From: JAGXQV01 sp964527565
GTDB lineage: Bacteria > Pseudomonadota > Gammaproteobacteria > Burkholderiales > Sulfuricellaceae
Length of the DNA: 64,000 nucleotides
Assembly: GCA_964527565.1 (NCBI GenBank)
Contig: CAZGOY010000008.1
Span: 1-64,000, forward strand
Reading direction: 5' to 3'
The stretch's first letter is position 1. The number at the start of each line of letters is the position of its first letter. Positions 16,832 to 26,015 of this stretch are shown piece after piece. Made by a program: the position numbers and the translations under genes. The notes beneath the pieces were generated by a model that was not told the origin of the DNA, did not search any database, and saw nothing but the letters and a program-made list of their open reading frames with translations.

Positions 16832-17601
16832 GCGTTCTGCCGCACGCGCTCGAACAGACAGATCGCAGCGGCGGCGGCCACGTTGAGTGATTCGGTGCCG
16901 CCCGGCATGGGAATGCGCGCACGCAGGCTCGCCTGCGCCAGTAATTCCGCAGAAATTCCCGCGCCTTCGTTGCCGACGACCAGCGCCAGATTCCCGCTCA
17001 AATCGCACTGAAACAGGCTGTTTTCCGCTTGCAGGCTCGCCGCCAGAACCGTGCCGGAAAAGTGTCGCGCCATCGCCACCAGATCCTGCTGCTCAAGGAG
17101 CGCCAGCAGGAAATGTGCGCCCATACCGGCCCGCAATACCTTCGGTGACCAGACATCGGCGCAATCCGGGGACAGCCACGCGCTTTCGCACCCCGCCGCC
17201 GCCGCCGAGCGCAGAATAGAGCCGAGATTGCCGGGGTCCTGGACGGATTCCAGCAATACACAAAACTTCGTGTCCAGCAACGCGGGTGGGGCAGGAATGT
17301 CGATAAGGGCGCTAATGCCGGTGGCGCTCTCCACCGTGGAAAGTTCACTGAATAGCCGGTCTTCCAGCACTGCCAGGCGGCTTTCCGGAATTCTGGCGAG
17401 CAGTTCCCGGATTTCCGTATTCTGTAGGGCTGAATCCGCTACGGCGAGCCATTCCGGGATTCCTCCCCGGTCGAGATAAGCCGCGACCAGATGGGCCCCG
17501 TCCAGCAGCGTCTTTCGCGATTTCCTGCGCTCGCGCGCCGAAGAGGACAGTTTTTTCAGTTGTTTGAGCAGCGGATTGTCACGCGAGGCAATCCGCTTCA
17601 C
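16825..17601 (-). CDS. TrmH/SpoU-family RNA 2'-O-ribose methyltransferase
   Basis: A 258-residue SPOUT methyltransferase. The three family motifs are present: LLESVQDPGNLGSILRSA, LVVGNEGAGIS, and IPMPGGTESLNVAAAAAI, the knotted SAM site. The N-terminal part (about 1-90) is an RNA-binding substrate domain (IASRDNPLLKQLKKL, RRKSRKTLLDGAHLV). I chose the GTG at 17601 because it overlaps the upstream TGA as GTGA and starts exactly at the conserved KRIASRDNP. An ATG 48 bases upstream would overlap the previous gene by 52 bases. It modifies rRNA or tRNA; the exact target cannot be told. Confidence 0.88.
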   Translation of the reverse strand: MKRIASRDNPLLKQLKKLSSSARERRKSRKTLLDGAHLVAAYLDRGGIPEWLAVADSALQNTEIRELLARIPESRLAVLEDRLFSELSTVESATGISALIDIPAPPALLDTKFCVLLESVQDPGNLGSILRSAAAAGCESAWLSPDCADVWSPKVLRAGMGAHFLLALLEQQDLVAMARHFSGTVLAASLQAENSLFQCDLSGNLALVVGNEGAGISAELLAQASLRARIPMPGGTESLNVAAAAAICLFERVRQNAQ

Positions 17602-18437
17602 AAACACTGCCCCAATGAACCGGCGGCGCATGTCCGGCCATCCGGCCACGTTGCCTGGTCCAGCTTGGCGCCATCCAGCGCGGCATCGGCAAGGTTGGCG
17701 TCCCGCAGGTCGGCACCGCTCAGGTTTGCTTCCTTCAGCTCGGCAAAATGCAGGTCGGCACCTGCCAGATTGGCGTGCGACAGATCAGCCTGATTGAGCG
17801 TGGCGTAGGAGAGGTCGGCCTGCGACAGATTCGCTTCGGCAAGACGACTGCCGCTCAGGTCGGTGCTGTTGAGTTTGGCGCGGCTCAGGTTGGCGCCGGC
17901 AAGGTCACTGCCGGCCAACAGGGTACCGCTCTTGTCGCACCCGCGCCAATTGACCTTGGGAGCGGGTATTGCTCCGCAGGAAGGAATCGGCGAAGAAATC
18001 TCCAGCTTTGCTGATTCAGGCTGTGTCTGCCATTGCCAGGCCAGCAGCATTGCCAGCCCGCCTACGGCACACAACGCCAGGGTAATTCCCAGCCAGCGTA
18101 GCAGCGGGTTAGGCGGCGCAGCGTGTATCGCTTGCTGGTGCGCCGAGGGATCGGCCTCCCAGCGTTGCGCCGCCTTGACGCGCTCCTGTTGCCAAGGAGC
18201 CGTATCCTCATCCGGCACGCGAACGGAAACCGGCTCAGCAAGCGTCTCGGGCGGCGGGGGCTGTTCCGGCACCAGGCCGGGAAACCCGCTCAGGGGGAGC
18301 CAGTTGGCCTGATCCGGGCTGATCTCGTCATTCGGCGACATCTCCCCGGCGGAAAGTGCCTGGACGATCTCCTTGAGCGGAAACTGCCCCAGCACCGTGT
18401 TTCCCTGCCTGACAAACCATAATTGGTTGGCGCTCAT
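17598..18437 (-). CDS. GYF_2-domain membrane protein with pentapeptide repeats
   Basis: A 279-residue protein. Residues 1-55 form a GYF_2/DUF4339 domain (NQLWFVRQGNTVLGQFPL and the following NWLPLSGFPGL). A Pro-rich linker, one transmembrane helix (about 115-135, LLRWLGITLALCAVGGLAML) and about 14 pentapeptide repeats of A(D/N)LS type follow, forming a right-handed beta-helix probably in the periplasm. The ATG at 18437 overlaps the stop of the HDOD gene by 4 bases, and the stop overlaps the methyltransferase start by 4 bases. This is strong evidence for coupled translation. GYF-type domains bind proline-rich peptides; the partner is unknown. Confidence 0.8.
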   Translation of the reverse strand: MSANQLWFVRQGNTVLGQFPLKEIVQALSAGEMSPNDEISPDQANWLPLSGFPGLVPEQPPPPETLAEPVSVRVPDEDTAPWQQERVKAAQRWEADPSAHQQAIHAAPPNPLLRWLGITLALCAVGGLAMLLAWQWQTQPESAKLEISSPIPSCGAIPAPKVNWRGCDKSGTLLAGSDLAGANLSRAKLNSTDLSGSRLAEANLSQADLSYATLNQADLSHANLAGADLHFAELKEANLSGADLRDANLADAALDGAKLDQATWPDGRTCAAGSLGQCL

Positions 18438-19945
18438 TTCGTTACCCAACTGGTTTTCGGGGGGGCTTCCGGGGGTTTGGAGGCCAGGTGCGCCAGCCCT
18501 TGCGCCGCTCTCAGGCACAGACGCTTGAATTCCATGTAGGAATGCTCGTCCAACTCGCAACGGCCATGACGCCGGTCAGCGTAAATCAGGCCTACTGCCT
18601 TATCGTGAACGAATATCGACATGGCGAAGAAATCACGGTTGCCGCCTATTACCCGGCATAAATCCTCAGGCATGAGGCTGGCAAAATTTGCCTGATTGGA
18701 TGCATTGACCCACACACTTTGCATTTTGCTCAACAAACGCGAGAAAAGATGCGGGGCGCCGGTGTCAAACTGGAAATTCTTCAGCGGAGAATCTTCCTCT
18801 GCACCGAGGACATACTTGGCGCGCACCGTGCGGCGGTCTGCTGTCATCAATGCGAAGAGTACGCGGTTCAAGCCGATTCCCTGCTGCATGCCCTGCAATA
18901 CCAGGGAAATCATGTCGTGCAAATTCAGCGTGCCGTCGAGATGCGCACCGATTTCGTCCATCACCCGGTGCAATTCATCGGAGTGCGGCATCAGGCAGGC
19001 CGCTGCTTCGCGCTCATGAATATCGTCCTCATCGGGTTCCACCGGCCATTCGCCCGGTAGCATCGGCAGCCAGGCAGCGGCGGGCGGGACGTGAAACGCC
19101 TCCCAGTGCCGCCCCTGCACCACCGCATTATGGTGAACGATGGCGATGACTTCGTCGGTGGAAAAATTGAACTGACCGGCAATGACCTCGTAGTCCGACA
19201 GCAGCTTTTGGGAATGCCAGCCACTGGTGGCATGGCGCGCCAAGGCCGCGCCAAGGATGGCCATCACGGCGCGCGGTTGGGCGACCTTCGAGTTATCCAT
19301 GAAATCCAGCAGCATCTCCGGCAGATTCCAGGCCGCTGCCAGTTCCCTCTGGAAATCCCACAAGGTAAAGCCGAGCAGATTGCGTTCCGCATCTTCCCGG
19401 CTGATTCTGTCGCGCCGCACCGATTTCAGGACTTTCAACATGACATCCGGTGCCACGCACCACAACACCATTTCCCCAAGGTCGTGCAGCAAGGCGCCGA
19501 CATAAATCTCTTCCGCCTTAAAATCGGCGCGCAGGATAGCCAGGTCACGTGCCTGCCAGGCTGCGTGATGGGCGCGCATCAGGGTACTGAGCAGCCCGGT
19601 TTTTTCCTTGCTGCCCTCAACCAGGGTATCTTCGATGGTCTGCAGGGCTGAAAACTGCTTGAAGAATGGCGGTACACCGAGCATCAGCACCGCGCTCTGC
19701 ACCGTGATCACCTCAGAGCGCCCGTGCAAACGGCTGTTCACGCCGCCGATGACCTTGAGGGTCATCAGGGGGTCGTGCAGCACGATATCGGCGATGTCCG
19801 GCACGGAGACGTTCTCGCTGTTTTTTGCCAGCCAGGCCAGCGCCAGAGCCGTTCTGCGCAACACCGGCAGAGACTCAAGGCGAATTTCGGCGACCCTTTC
19901 GTCCAGGCTTTTCATTCGTGCCCCCGCTTCAGTCGATGCGTTCAT
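18434..19945 (-). CDS. HDOD-domain signalling protein with C-terminal GAF-like region
   Basis: A 503-residue protein. Residues about 22-225 form an HDOD domain (LPVLRRTALALAWL, VSVPDIADIVLHDPLMTLKV, VGALLHDLGEMVLW). The C-terminal 180 residues look like a GAF-type sensor (LNLHDMISLVLQGMQQGIGLNRVLFALM). HDOD proteins are non-enzymatic regulators that help govern motility, biofilm or DNA-damage responses. An in-frame ATG at residue 11 (19915) preceded by GGGGG is an alternative start. A TATAAT box at 19953-19958 lies just upstream and would favour the inner start. Follows the motAB-methyltransferase genes by 8 bases. Confidence 0.8.
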   Translation of the reverse strand: MNASTEAGARMKSLDERVAEIRLESLPVLRRTALALAWLAKNSENVSVPDIADIVLHDPLMTLKVIGGVNSRLHGRSEVITVQSAVLMLGVPPFFKQFSALQTIEDTLVEGSKEKTGLLSTLMRAHHAAWQARDLAILRADFKAEEIYVGALLHDLGEMVLWCVAPDVMLKVLKSVRRDRISREDAERNLLGFTLWDFQRELAAAWNLPEMLLDFMDNSKVAQPRAVMAILGAALARHATSGWHSQKLLSDYEVIAGQFNFSTDEVIAIVHHNAVVQGRHWEAFHVPPAAAWLPMLPGEWPVEPDEDDIHEREAAACLMPHSDELHRVMDEIGAHLDGTLNLHDMISLVLQGMQQGIGLNRVLFALMTADRRTVRAKYVLGAEEDSPLKNFQFDTGAPHLFSRLLSKMQSVWVNASNQANFASLMPEDLCRVIGGNRDFFAMSIFVHDKAVGLIYADRRHGRCELDEHSYMEFKRLCLRAAQGLAHLASKPPEAPPKTSWVTK

Positions 19946-19953
19946 CTTCGGGA

Positions 19954-20748
19954 TTATAGTGGGTAAACGTACAAGGTAGAGGCATGAAAATCGTCCAGCG
20001 CAATGGTCCGTGTCGGCGGAACGCCGGGAACGGGAAAGGTATTGCTGACGAACAGACTGCCCGGGCGCATTTCCGCTTTGGCCTTAAGCCATAAATCCGC
20101 CATCGGCACGGGCGACAGGTAGGCGTGAACAACATCGTAGCCGCCCAGATCGTGTTTCCAGAAACTTCCGAAACGCATGTCGCAACCCTGGGTCGCGCAG
20201 CGCAGCCACCCCAGCAAGAAAGGCAGAGGCGCCGTTTCCACCCCCACGTAGAGCCCAGCAGGCCGTTCCCTGGCGAGAAAAGCCAGCAGCCCCCCCAATC
20301 CGGATCCCAGATCGATCACGCGCCAACCCGGCTTGTCCGGCATCAGCCGGGAAACGGCTTGCCATGCGGCACGGCTCGAAAGATACAACGGCACTTGCGT
20401 GCGGAAAACGCTCCAGTAAACCGCCAGCAACACCAGAAAAACCAACAAATACCAATGGGAGGGAATATCGAGTACCAGCCCCAGCAGCAATCCCGGCACG
20501 AAGAGGAGGTGGATCGGCAACCACCACGGCATCATGCCCAGCCAGCGTGAAACCAGCGCCGCCAGGCTGCCCTGGATGAAGGCCAGTGCCCACATGGAAA
20601 AATCAGCGTATCCCAGCCATGCAGCGATTTTCAGTAACAACAGAAGCGTCGAAAAGCCGACCAACTGGGCGGCAAGCGCCTTGACGAAGGGCGGAAGCCG
20701 ACGCAAGGAAAAGCGTTCCAGATGGGCGGCAATCAAGCTGCGCCCCAA
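19954..20748 (-). CDS. Membrane-anchored class I SAM-dependent methyltransferase
   Basis: A 264-residue protein with three or four N-terminal membrane helices (about 25-110) followed by a Rossmann methyltransferase domain whose SAM motif is VIDLGSGLGGLLAFLA. It is abnormal for a methyltransferase to carry so much membrane sequence; the substrate is not evident. The start codon abuts the motB stop with no gap, tying it to the flagellar motor operon. Whether it has any role in motility is unknown. Confidence 0.75.
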   Translation of the reverse strand: MGRSLIAAHLERFSLRRLPPFVKALAAQLVGFSTLLLLLKIAAWLGYADFSMWALAFIQGSLAALVSRWLGMMPWWLPIHLLFVPGLLLGLVLDIPSHWYLLVFLVLLAVYWSVFRTQVPLYLSSRAAWQAVSRLMPDKPGWRVIDLGSGLGGLLAFLARERPAGLYVGVETAPLPFLLGWLRCATQGCDMRFGSFWKHDLGGYDVVHAYLSPVPMADLWLKAKAEMRPGSLFVSNTFPVPGVPPTRTIALDDFHASTLYVYPL

Positions 20749-21777
20749 TCAGCGGGTTTGTTGGGCACCCGTAGCGGCGGCCGCCGCAGTGGATGCCGCC
20801 GCCGCAACCGCCGCCGCAGAACCTGGCGCAGAAACCGAAGTCGGCGTCGGCGCTTCGCTCTGTGAACCTTTTTCACTGCCGGGCTCGCCCTTCCCTTCCG
20901 GAACGGCCCCCTCTCCCTTGCCGGCAGCGCTGTTTTCAGCAGTCAGGGCTTCCTCGGTGCGCTTGTTCAGCACGATGATGCTGATGCGCCGGTTGATCGG
21001 GTTGAGCAGGTCCTCCTTGTCGAAAGGAATGGCCGCAGCCAGCCCCACCACCCGCAATATCTTGGCTTCTTCCATGCCGCCGGCAACCAGTTCACGCCGG
21101 GACGCATTGGCGCGGTCGGCGGAAAGCTCCCAGTTGCTGTAACCCCTTTCGCCGCCGTAATAGGGCGTGGCATCGGTGTGTCCGGTCAGGCTGATGCGGT
21201 TTGGCACTTCATTGAGCACCTTGGCGATTTCACGCAGGATCACCACCGTATACGGCTTCAATTGATCCCTGCCGATGTCGAACATCGGGCGGTTTTTTTC
21301 ATCGATAATCTGGATGCGCAAGCCCTCGGAAGTAATGTCGATGAGAATCTGCTTCTGGAACTGGCTGAGCCGCTTGTCGCTGTCGATCATCTTCTGCAGC
21401 TTGGCCTTGAGCTCCTGCAGCTTGGCCTTTTCCTGCTTGACCTTGACTTCCTCAATCGTGGTGGATTTTTTGGTCTCCCCTTTTTTGATCTGCCCAACGG
21501 ATTTGGTCATGTCCAGCCCGCCGCCGCGAATCACGCTGGTCGCATCCCCGGCCCCCTCGCCACCGCGCTGGGAGACTTTCATGGGGTTCTTGAAATATTC
21601 GGCGATACCTTCCAGCGTCGCCTTGGTGGTCGAGCCCAGCAGCCACATCAACAGGAAGAACGCCATCATGGCCGTGACGAAATCGGCATAGGCGATTTTC
21701 CAGGCACCACCGTGGTGCCCCCCATGCCCAGCCTTCTTGCGCTTGACGATTATCGGGCGTTGCGAATCATCGCTCAT
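20749..21777 (-). CDS. motB: Flagellar motor protein MotB
   Basis: A 342-residue MotB. A single transmembrane segment with the proton-carrying Asp in YADFVTAMMAFFLLMWLLGS (about 30-50) is followed by a plug and linker. The OmpA/MotB peptidoglycan-binding domain then follows (ISLTGHTDATPYYGG, SADRANASRRELVAGG). A Glu/Pro/Ala-rich tail of about 55 residues ends the protein and is unusual. MotB anchors the stator to the wall. Follows motA by 30 bases. Confidence 0.95.
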   Translation of the reverse strand: MSDDSQRPIIVKRKKAGHGGHHGGAWKIAYADFVTAMMAFFLLMWLLGSTTKATLEGIAEYFKNPMKVSQRGGEGAGDATSVIRGGGLDMTKSVGQIKKGETKKSTTIEEVKVKQEKAKLQELKAKLQKMIDSDKRLSQFQKQILIDITSEGLRIQIIDEKNRPMFDIGRDQLKPYTVVILREIAKVLNEVPNRISLTGHTDATPYYGGERGYSNWELSADRANASRRELVAGGMEEAKILRVVGLAAAIPFDKEDLLNPINRRISIIVLNKRTEEALTAENSAAGKGEGAVPEGKGEPGSEKGSQSEAPTPTSVSAPGSAAAVAAAASTAAAAATGAQQTR

Positions 21778-21807
21778 GACAGGATATCCGGCGTCAGGTC
21801 AGACCGC

Positions 21808-22662
21808 TTATTTTTTCTGTTTGACATGCGCTTCCAGTTCGAGGAAGCCGGGGCGCTCCGTGGAATAGAGCACTTTGCGCCCGAATTCGACGGCGACCGT
21901 GGGCGCATAACCATTCAGGCTGGCGAGCAGCGTAACCTTGATGGTCTGGTAAGCCTTGGTCGATTCATCCAGCTTCTGTTCACACAGGTTCGACAAGGGG
22001 CTGACGAAGCCGTAGGCAAGCAGGATCCCCAGAAACGTTCCCACCAGTGCGGCGGCAATCAGCAAGCCCAGTTCCGCCGGCGGCAGACCGACCGATTCCA
22101 TGGTATGTACCACGCCCATCACGCACGCGACGATACCGAAGGCCGGCATGCCGTCCCCCAGCTTGGCCAGGGCACCGACCGGCCCCATACCCTCGTGGTG
22201 ATGGGTTTCGATTTCGTTGTCCATCAAATTTTCCACCTCGAAGGCATTGAGATTGCCGCCGACCATGATGCGCAGATAGTCCGCCATGAATTCGATTACG
22301 TGATGATCAGAATGCACCAGCGGGTACTTGGAAAAAAGCGGGCTGGATTCGGGTGTCTCGACATCCCCTTCGATGGACATCAAGCCCTCCTTGCGGATTT
22401 TGGCAAGAATTTCGTAGAGCAGCGCAAACAGCTCCATGTAGTACGCCTTGGTATAGGGCGAACCTTTTAACAGGGTCGGCAGGGCCTTCATCGTGGCCTT
22501 GACCACCTTGCCGGTGTTGCCGGCCACGAATGCGCCCATCGCCGCGCCGCCGATCATCAGCAGTTCAATGGGCTGGAACAGCGAGGCCAAATGCCCGCCC
22601 GCCAGAACGAACCCACCGAAAACCGATGCGATAACAATGATGTACCCGATAATGACAAACAT
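21808..22662 (-). CDS. motA: Flagellar motor protein MotA
   Basis: A 284-residue MotA with four membrane helices, beginning MFVIIGYIIVIASVFGGFVL, and a large cytoplasmic loop with charged residues for contact with FliG. The family motif VGLPPAELGLLIAAALVGTFLGI is present. Together with MotB it forms the proton-driven stator. First gene of the motA-motB-methyltransferase group. A ribosome site (CTGGAG) lies upstream. Confidence 0.95.
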   Translation of the reverse strand: MFVIIGYIIVIASVFGGFVLAGGHLASLFQPIELLMIGGAAMGAFVAGNTGKVVKATMKALPTLLKGSPYTKAYYMELFALLYEILAKIRKEGLMSIEGDVETPESSPLFSKYPLVHSDHHVIEFMADYLRIMVGGNLNAFEVENLMDNEIETHHHEGMGPVGALAKLGDGMPAFGIVACVMGVVHTMESVGLPPAELGLLIAAALVGTFLGILLAYGFVSPLSNLCEQKLDESTKAYQTIKVTLLASLNGYAPTVAVEFGRKVLYSTERPGFLELEAHVKQKK

Positions 22663-22860
22663 GTCAGCCGACTCCAGGGAGAATTCTCTCCGTTATTCTT
22701 GAGATTCGCAGTCTGGTCATTGTATAAACTATTTGAGGTTTCAGGAACAGCCGATGCCAAGAATGGGTGAATCCCCTAATTTTGGTGCGAACAGACAAGG
22801 GGGGTGGCAGGTGTTTTGTTCGCTGTCCCGTGCCACAAGCGCATCAGGGGCATGCCCGGC

Positions 22861-23229
22861 CTATATCAGCAGGGCTGCCGCCACTTTCCTGCCCTCCCCG
22901 GCGAGAATGTTCCAGGTACGGCAAGCGGCATACGTATCCATGATTTCCACGCCGAATTTCATTTCCGCCAAAGCGTCCCGGATTTCACGGGCGGGAAATT
23001 GCAGGGTGGCACCACTGCCCAGCAGAATGATTTCTGGGTCATGCGCCAGTAGCGGGGCAAAATCCGCCGGACACAGTTCCGCCATGCCGTGCTTCACCCA
23101 AGGCTGTACCGGGAGGTCGGGTAGCACGATCAGACTGGTTTCGTGGCGGGTCTGGTTGACCACGACATAGCCTTCCCCGTATGCCGTGAACAGATTGTGC
23201 GTGCCGACGGTGCCGAAGTGCAGTTTCAT
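22861..23229 (-). CDS. Mth938-like (DUF498/NDUFAF3-type) domain protein
   Basis: A 122-residue protein of the Mth938-like fold. The patterns PEIILLGSGATLQFPAREI and VEIMDTYAACRTWNILAGE are diagnostic. The eukaryotic relative NDUFAF3 assists complex I assembly, but the bacterial role is not established. Stand-alone gene between motA and the divergent aminotransferase. Confidence 0.85.
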   Translation of the reverse strand: MKLHFGTVGTHNLFTAYGEGYVVVNQTRHETSLIVLPDLPVQPWVKHGMAELCPADFAPLLAHDPEIILLGSGATLQFPAREIRDALAEMKFGVEIMDTYAACRTWNILAGEGRKVAAALLI

Positions 23230-23359
23230 AGGGTCTCCATTTGCGGGGCGGGGGGCGCTCGGGTAACATTATACCCTTTCAGTTTTCCGAGCTTACGGGC
23301 TGTTTTTATATTTCGAGAGGCCCATGAAGCGCCAGCGCAAACCAAGGAACCGTCCGACC

Positions 23360-24586
23360 ATGCAACCCGTCCTCAAATCCACCAAGCTCAACAACGTCTG
23401 TTACGACATTCGCGGGCCGGTACTGGAACGCGCCAGGGCGATGGAAGAGGAAGGCCATCGCATCATCAAGCTGAATATCGGCAACCCCGCCGCATTTGGC
23501 TTCGAGGCCCCGGAAGAAATCGTTCACGATGTCATCCTCAACCTGCCCAACGCTTCCGGCTATTCCGATTCCAAGGGGCTGTTCGCGGCTCGCAAGGCGA
23601 TCATGCACTACACCCAGGAAAAGCATATTCCCGACGTGCAGATGGAAGACATCTACATCGGCAACGGTGTTTCCGAACTGATCGTGATGGCGATGCAGGC
23701 ACTGCTCAACAATGGCGACGAAGTGCTGGTGCCGGCACCCGATTACCCCCTGTGGACGGCGGCGGTGACCCTGGCTGGCGGTGTGGCGCGCCATTACCTG
23801 TGCGATGAAGGCAGCGGCTGGCTACCCGATCTCGACGACATGCGCGGCAAGATTTCGGCCAATACCCGCGCCATCGTCGTCATCAACCCCAACAACCCCA
23901 CCGGCGCGCTGTACCCGGTGGAAGTGTTGAAGGAAATCGTCGAAATCGCGCGTAGCCATCAATTGATCGTCTATGCCGACGAAATTTACGACAAGGTGCT
24001 CTACGACGGCAACACGCACACTTCCATTGCCTCGCTGGCGGACGACGTGTTGTTCGTCACCTTCAACGGCCTTTCCAAGAATTACCGCGCTGCCGGTTAC
24101 CGTGCTGGCTGGCTGTCGGTTTCCGGCGAGAAACGGCATGCCCGCGACTACATCGAAGGGCTGACCATGCTGGCCTCGATGCGCCTGTGCTCGAACGTGC
24201 CGGCGCAATTCGCCATCCAGACCGCGCTGGGCGGCTACCAGAGCATCAACGATCTGGTGGCGCCCGGCGGGCGGTTGTGCCGCCAGCGGGACCTGGCCTG
24301 GCAAATGCTGAACGCCATGCCCGGTGTCTCCTGCACCAAGCCGCAGGGGGCCATGTACCTGTTCCCGCGCCTCGACCCGAAAATGTACCCCATCGACAAC
24401 GACCAGCAGTTCATTCTCGACCTGTTGCTGGAAGAAAAGGTGCTGCTGGTACAAGGCAGCGGTTTCAACTGGCCGACCCCCGACCATTTCCGCGTGGTAT
24501 TCCTGCCCAATCTCGACGATCTTACCGAAGCGTTGAACCGCCTGGCCCGTTTCCTGGAAACCTACCGCAAGCGGCATGGCAGCTAG
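23360..24586 (+). CDS. alaA: Alanine aminotransferase (AlaA-type)
   Basis: A class I/II PLP aminotransferase of 408 residues from this start. It matches E. coli AlaA along its length: LKSTKLNNVCYDIRGPVLER, IGNGVSELIVMAMQALLNNG, INPNNPTGALYPVEVL, and the PLP lysine in FNGLSKNYRAAGYRAGW. It makes alanine from pyruvate and glutamate. The frame is open to an ATG at 23324 with GAGAGG before it, giving 12 extra basic residues; the chosen ATG fits the family N-terminus better. Heads the alaA-hom-thrC run, where the order suggests joint amino-acid synthesis. Confidence 0.9.
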   Translation: MQPVLKSTKLNNVCYDIRGPVLERARAMEEEGHRIIKLNIGNPAAFGFEAPEEIVHDVILNLPNASGYSDSKGLFAARKAIMHYTQEKHIPDVQMEDIYIGNGVSELIVMAMQALLNNGDEVLVPAPDYPLWTAAVTLAGGVARHYLCDEGSGWLPDLDDMRGKISANTRAIVVINPNNPTGALYPVEVLKEIVEIARSHQLIVYADEIYDKVLYDGNTHTSIASLADDVLFVTFNGLSKNYRAAGYRAGWLSVSGEKRHARDYIEGLTMLASMRLCSNVPAQFAIQTALGGYQSINDLVAPGGRLCRQRDLAWQMLNAMPGVSCTKPQGAMYLFPRLDPKMYPIDNDQQFILDLLLEEKVLLVQGSGFNWPTPDHFRVVFLPNLDDLTEALNRLARFLETYRKRHGS

Positions 24587-24667
24587 AAGGTGCGCATTTC
24601 ATAAACGGGTGACGCTCCCCTCGCCTCACCCGCTCCAACCCGAATTTATCCTTGGAAAGAAACCACT

Positions 24668-25981
24668 ATGAAACCCATCAATGTAGGACTATTAGGCTTG
24701 GGCACCGTCGGCGGCGGCACGCTCACGGTATTACGCCGCAACGCCGGCGAAATCACGCGCCGAGCCGGACGCGAAATCACGGTAAAAATGGCTGCGGTGC
24801 GCGATCTGGAAAAAGCGCGCAGGCTGGCGGGTTCCGCTCTGGAAATCGTCACCGACCCGTACGCCGTGGTGAATAACCCGGATATCGACATCGTGGTCGA
24901 ACTGATCGGCGGCTATACCCTTTCCAGGGAACTGGTGATGAAGGCCATCGCCAACGGCAAGCACGTCGTTACCGCGAACAAGGCTCTCCTGGCACTGCAC
25001 GGCAACGAAATTTTCGCCGCCGCCCAGGCCAAGGGCGTGATGGTGGCCTTCGAGGCTGCGGTGGCGGGCGGCATCCCGATCATCAAGGCCTTGCGCGAAG
25101 GCTTGACCGCCAACCGCATCGAGTGGATCGCCGGCATCATCAACGGCACCACCAACTTCATTCTTTCGGAAATGCGCGACAAGGGCCTGTCCTTCGACAC
25201 CGTACTCGCCGAGGCGCAAAAGCTCGGCTACGCGGAAGCCGACCCGACCTTCGACATCGAAGGCATCGACGCCGCACACAAACTGATGATCATGTCCGCC
25301 ATCGGCTTCGGCATCCCCATGCAGTTCGACAAGGCTTATACCGAAGGCATCAGCAAGCTCACGCGCGAGGACATTCAATATGCCGAAGAACTGGGCTACC
25401 GCATCAAGCTGCTGGGCATCACCAAGCGCACGCCGGAAGGAATCGAGTTGCGCGTACATCCCACGCTGATCCCCGCCAAACGCCTGATCGCCAATGTCGA
25501 AGGCGTGATGAACGCCGTGCTGGTGAAGGGCGACGCCGTCGGCGCGACCCTATATTACGGGCGCGGCGCCGGTGCGGAACCGACCGCCTCGGCAGTCGTG
25601 GCCGATCTGGTGGATGTCACGCGCATGCTGACCTCCGACCCGGAAAATCGCGTACCGCACCTCGCCTTCCAGCCTGATGCCCTGTCCGACATTGCCATCC
25701 TGCCGATTTCCGAAGTGCGCACCTCGTACTACCTGCGCATGCGCGCCTTCGACAAGCCCGGCGTGCTCGCCGACGTGACGCGCATCCTCGCCGACCTGGG
25801 CATCTCCATCGACGCCATGATCCAGAAGGAACCCTCGGAAGGCGAGGAACAGGTCAACATCATCATGCTCACCCATGAAACCGTGGAAAAATTCATCGAC
25901 CAGGCCATGACCAAAATCGAGGCGTTGCCCTCCATCGCAGGCAAGGTCACGCGCATCCGCCTGGAAGAATTGGAGAAATAA
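24668..25981 (+). CDS. hom: Homoserine dehydrogenase
   Basis: A 437-residue monofunctional enzyme. NAD(P)-binding GLLGLGTVGGGT is at residues 6-17, the catalytic domain has GIINGTTNFILSEM and EADPTFDIEGIDAAHK, and a C-terminal ACT domain (about 350-430, YYLRMRAFDKPGVLADVTRI) gives threonine feedback control. It reduces aspartate semialdehyde to homoserine. A GGAAAG site precedes the ATG. thrC normally follows directly in related genomes; here two other genes intervene. Confidence 0.95.
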   Translation: MKPINVGLLGLGTVGGGTLTVLRRNAGEITRRAGREITVKMAAVRDLEKARRLAGSALEIVTDPYAVVNNPDIDIVVELIGGYTLSRELVMKAIANGKHVVTANKALLALHGNEIFAAAQAKGVMVAFEAAVAGGIPIIKALREGLTANRIEWIAGIINGTTNFILSEMRDKGLSFDTVLAEAQKLGYAEADPTFDIEGIDAAHKLMIMSAIGFGIPMQFDKAYTEGISKLTREDIQYAEELGYRIKLLGITKRTPEGIELRVHPTLIPAKRLIANVEGVMNAVLVKGDAVGATLYYGRGAGAEPTASAVVADLVDVTRMLTSDPENRVPHLAFQPDALSDIAILPISEVRTSYYLRMRAFDKPGVLADVTRILADLGISIDAMIQKEPSEGEEQVNIIMLTHETVEKFIDQAMTKIEALPSIAGKVTRIRLEELEK

Positions 25982-26015
25982 TTAGCGTAATCGCTGCCTG
26001 AATCGGGAGAAAATC

